A stretch of DNA of 64,000 nt from assembly GCA_013141455.1 (NCBI GenBank), contig JABFQW010000027.1:39635-103634 (forward strand), in the 5' to 3' direction. This document shows positions 60,842 to 64,000 of the stretch, piece after piece. Source of the stretch: Bacteroidales bacterium. Its GTDB lineage: Bacteria; Bacteroidota; Bacteroidia; Bacteroidales; F082. The notes beneath the pieces were generated by a model. The model had not been told where the DNA came from. It saw only the letters and a program-made list of their open reading frames with translations, and did not search any database. A program made the translations under genes and the position numbers. Numbering within the stretch: the stretch's first letter is position 1; each line of letters opens with the position of its first letter.

Positions 60842-60857
60842 CGTTTCACGTGAAACA
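60842..60857. promoter_or_regulatory. parS-like ParB binding site 2 (CGTTTCACGTGAAACA)
   Basis: Same 16-mer as site 1; the GTG at 60850-60852 within it is the apparent start codon of the next gene. Confidence 0.88.
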
Positions 60858-61746
60858 AACAGAAAATATTTTACTAACAGAATGTCCCTGGTGTGGTTCT
60901 GTTGATATTAAACAAGGAAAGACAATCATTGATTTTTTTTTAACGAAGGAAAAATTCGCATTAGGCTCTTGTGATAAATGTGGATTGGTTTTTACTAATC
61001 CGCGTCCAAAATCCGATAATTTGTCACGATATTATGAGTCGGATAAATACTATAGCCATACGAGCAATCAGGCAGGAATTATACCGTTTATTTACCGGAG
61101 AATAAAGGAAATCAATTTAAAGACTAAATTCAAACAGGTTACGATTGGCTTAACGGGCGGTAAAGTTTTGGATATTGGATGCGGGACCGGTGATTTTTTA
61201 GCTGTTTGTCAGCGTGCAGGATTTGAAGTTTCAGGTATTGAACCCAATCCAATGGCCGCTGAATTTGCGGCTGCTAAGATTCATCGTCGGATTTTTGATC
61301 CATCACAAAGCAATGAATTATTAGATTCAGAGTTTGATCTTATTACCATGTGGCATGTATTGGAACATGTTTCTGATCTGAAAGTACAAATTTTGGAGTT
61401 GTACCGATTAACTAAAAGTGGTGGTAAAGTGGTTATTGCTTTACCGAATTATTTGTCGTTTGATGCCATGCATTATGATGAGAATTGGGCGGCATGGGAT
61501 GTGCCGCGTCATCTGTATCATTTTAGCAAACAGGTAATAGATGGGATGATGAAAGAAAATGGTTTCGAATCCGGTAAATGCTATCCGATGAAATGGGATG
61601 CATTCTATGTTTCCATGTTGAGTGAGCAAAACCGTGGATCCGCATTAGGTATTGTCAGGGCTTTTGCAATTGGATTAATATCGAATATCCGTGCACGGCG
61701 GAAGAAAAATTATTCCAGCATGGTTTATACCTATTTCAAAAAGTGA
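60850..61746 (+). CDS. class I SAM-dependent methyltransferase with N-terminal Zn-ribbon
   Basis: CPWCGSVD...CDKCGLVFTNPRPKS; GGKVLDIGCGTGDFLAVCQRAGFEVSGIEPNPMAAEFA; MWHVLEHVSDL. Confidence 0.9.
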   Translation: MKQTENILLTECPWCGSVDIKQGKTIIDFFLTKEKFALGSCDKCGLVFTNPRPKSDNLSRYYESDKYYSHTSNQAGIIPFIYRRIKEINLKTKFKQVTIGLTGGKVLDIGCGTGDFLAVCQRAGFEVSGIEPNPMAAEFAAAKIHRRIFDPSQSNELLDSEFDLITMWHVLEHVSDLKVQILELYRLTKSGGKVVIALPNYLSFDAMHYDENWAAWDVPRHLYHFSKQVIDGMMKENGFESGKCYPMKWDAFYVSMLSEQNRGSALGIVRAFAIGLISNIRARRKKNYSSMVYTYFKK

Positions 61747-62030
61747 TCAATAAATTTTTTAACATGCAGTAAATCAACGATATAATACCTGATATTTCGT
61801 TGTTTCTTTCGTTTTACTTCATTAATTTGCTGCCAAATAATTTTAATGTGTTGTAATACAATTCATTACGATAGTAAATGCTGTGTTTACAACTTACCTC
61901 AGGGCTGGAATATTTATACCTTCTATATTTTCTGATTAGAGTATCTTTGAAATTTGGTTATTAGCTCGTTTTTAAGAGCGCTTTATATGTTTTGGATATA
62001 AAGGCTCAATTAAGGCGGGAAAATTGAAGA

Positions 62031-62061
62031 TTTCAAATGGAAATTTTTGGTCTTATATTTG
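62031..62061 (+). promoter_or_regulatory. candidate Bacteroidota promoter
   Basis: TTTC (62031-62034) - N19 - TATATTTG (62054-62061) upstream of ATG 62093. Confidence 0.55.
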
Positions 62062-62092
62062 TATTTAAACTGCGGTAAATCAGCCTAATAAT

Positions 62093-64000
62093 ATGTTTTA
62101 TAGCAATTCAGGTAATTTTTTAAAAAAAAACAGGCTCCTTTTCTTTCTTTTTTTTGCCTTTGGCGCACTGTTTTACTTTGTTTCATATTTCATGGTTTTC
62201 AATGGACAAGGGAAACGTGTTGCCTCAAACATAGAATTCGGGTATAAGAAAGCCCAGGAGTCCTTCGGTTCGCATATACAACGAATAGAAACTTTGGTTT
62301 CTTCCGGTTCTACAGCGGCGCTGTTCGAGAATGACTGGCTTAGTCAAACACCTGAAGAATTGGGTTTCGTGGTGATGGTAAGAGAAGATGATTCATTGGT
62401 TTACTGGAATAGCAGCATGGTTAGTTTGCCAGATTTTCAGGTTCAATCAACAAACCCACTGGATACTTTAATGCATCTGAACAATGGATATTATCAGATT
62501 TATGTTACGCAAAATGACAAGTTTGAGATCTCACTGCTAAGCTTAGTTTATTCTGATTATGCCTACGAGAATACTTATCTCGAGAATAAATTCTCAGAAA
62601 GATTTAGCGCAGAGTCAAACCGTTTTAAACTACAAACGGAAATTGCAGGTGAGTATATTATTCATAACCTGAAAGGAAATCCTGTTTTTTCTATCACCGA
62701 AGATAAAGACAAACCAACAACCATTATTTCGTATATCTATAATTTGTTTTTGCTTGTTGTTTGGATTTCCGTGATTAACATATTGTTATTGAACTATATG
62801 CGATATATTTTTACTAGCACCGTGAATCCTGTAAAACGTATCGTAACTTTTTTTGCCAGCCTTATTTTCGTTCGGCTATTGCTTGAATTAAGTAATAAAC
62901 TGTTGGGTCTGAACGAATCAGATTTATTTAATGCCAGCTATTTTAGTTTTGGTTTTTTGTTTCCCAGTATCGGCGATTTGATTCTTAATATTCAGACTTT
63001 ACTTTTCCTGGCAATAGCTTTTGCCAGGTATGGGCGGGTTGAATCATCACAGGTTCTTTATGGGAATAAGTTTTTGGCAGGTTCACTTGTTTTCGCAATT
63101 ATCATAGTTTTTTATTTGAACATTTTCTTTGTTGAGCAGATTCTTTTTCATTCATCTATTGCATTATCATTCAGCGCGTTATATAATTTTGAGGCATTGA
63201 GCTATCTGTTGCTCATCGTTTTGGTACTGATTACATTATCTTTTTTTCTAGTTATTTACCGACTAAGTGTTTTATTGTTTCAGGTTACTGACAATTTCAA
63301 AATGCTTTCATTCATAATACTTATTCAATGTGTTGTTATACAATTAGTTAACAATATAATATCTGATTTTGGATTCCTCCCTACCATTTTTTTGATTGCT
63401 TATTTTTTGCTTGCAATGTATAACCGATCCAAATCGACTATGCAAAACCGCTTTGTATTTTTTGTTTTAGTCATCGGCTTATTTTCCATTTTGCTTACGA
63501 GCCTGTTTTATCAGGTAAACCAACATAAATCGGACAGTGAACAAATGCTTACTGCCTATAAACTGGGGTTGGAGAAAGACCCGATGTTTGAATTTTTGTA
63601 TGCTGATATGGCAACTAAAATTGCTGTTGATACAACAATACGCAGGATGATGGATGAAACGAATCCTGAATTGAGCAATGAAGATGTGAATATTGTTAAC
63701 TATTTAAAAAAGAAGTATTTCACCGGATATTTTGAACGATATGTGATAGAAGCAACTGTATGTGGTCAGTTTGAAGATTTGAATATTCAGCCCGAAAACT
63801 ATGTGGTAAACTGTAACAAATATTTCACCGAAACAATAGAATCATCAGGGACTGAAACTGATTATCCGGGGTTGTTTTATATGGAGGACAATGAACAGGG
63901 TACATATTATATTTCTCAAATCGTTATCCCTCAGCGGAATGGAATTTCTGCAACAATATTTATCGAATTTTATTTTAAATATATACCCGAGGGATTAGGT
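62093..64000 (+). CDS. large membrane sensor protein (probable histidine kinase N-terminal part), truncated by window end
   Basis: Open from ATG 62093 to the last base (636 codons, not in the ORF track because no stop): MFYSNSGNFLKKNRLLFFLFFAFGALFYFVSYFM..., several TM segments. Kinase domain not visible in the window. Confidence 0.75.
   Translation, partial: MFYSNSGNFLKKNRLLFFLFFAFGALFYFVSYFMVFNGQGKRVASNIEFGYKKAQESFGSHIQRIETLVSSGSTAALFENDWLSQTPEELGFVVMVREDDSLVYWNSSMVSLPDFQVQSTNPLDTLMHLNNGYYQIYVTQNDKFEISLLSLVYSDYAYENTYLENKFSERFSAESNRFKLQTEIAGEYIIHNLKGNPVFSITEDKDKPTTIISYIYNLFLLVVWISVINILLLNYMRYIFTSTVNPVKRIVTFFASLIFVRLLLELSNKLLGLNESDLFNASYFSFGFLFPSIGDLILNIQTLLFLAIAFARYGRVESSQVLYGNKFLAGSLVFAIIIVFYLNIFFVEQILFHSSIALSFSALYNFEALSYLLLIVLVLITLSFFLVIYRLSVLLFQVTDNFKMLSFIILIQCVVIQLVNNIISDFGFLPTIFLIAYFLLAMYNRSKSTMQNRFVFFVLVIGLFSILLTSLFYQVNQHKSDSEQMLTAYKLGLEKDPMFEFLYADMATKIAVDTTIRRMMDETNPELSNEDVNIVNYLKKKYFTGYFERYVIEATVCGQFEDLNIQPENYVVNCNKYFTETIESSGTETDYPGLFYMEDNEQGTYYISQIVIPQRNGISATIFIEFYFKYIPEGLG

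Overview
64-kb AT-rich chromosomal window from a Bacteroidota (Bacteroidales-like) genome. The lineage is inferred from two T9SS C-terminal sorting domains, TAnnTTTG-type promoters, many lipoproteins, a DUF4175-ybeY-mnmG block and a purH-mreBCD block. Most of it is ordinary core or semi-core content: a putative murein-peptide recycling cluster (APC permease, SH3-NlpC/P60, Tat-type dipeptide epimerase); an AraC/ADH/SDR/TolC-HlyD-AcrB efflux locus; purH-mreBCD; S41 protease; nadA; deoxyhypusine-synthase-like gene; cysQ-cysD-cysNC with an adjacent tRNA-Cys; folB, gltX, M1 peptidase, ybeY, mnmG; and a truncated membrane sensor gene at the right edge. The observations most worth a second look are: (1) a translationally coupled three-gene hipB / split-hipA locus with HipBST architecture at the left end; (2) two identical parS-like 16-mers (CGTTTCACGTGAAACA) flanking mnmG, one upstream of its ATG and one containing the apparent GTG start of the next gene; (3) a MITE-like inverted-repeat element directly after mreD, where mrdA/rodA would often follow; (4) a Cys-rich PAS sensor kinase; (5) an isolated P-loop ATPase followed by a 3 x 41-bp tandem repeat; (6) several palindromic or dispersed intergenic repeats. 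I found no CRISPR array, rRNA operon or intact transposase. Nothing here proves a wholly new system. No database searches were run; product names come from motif recognition.
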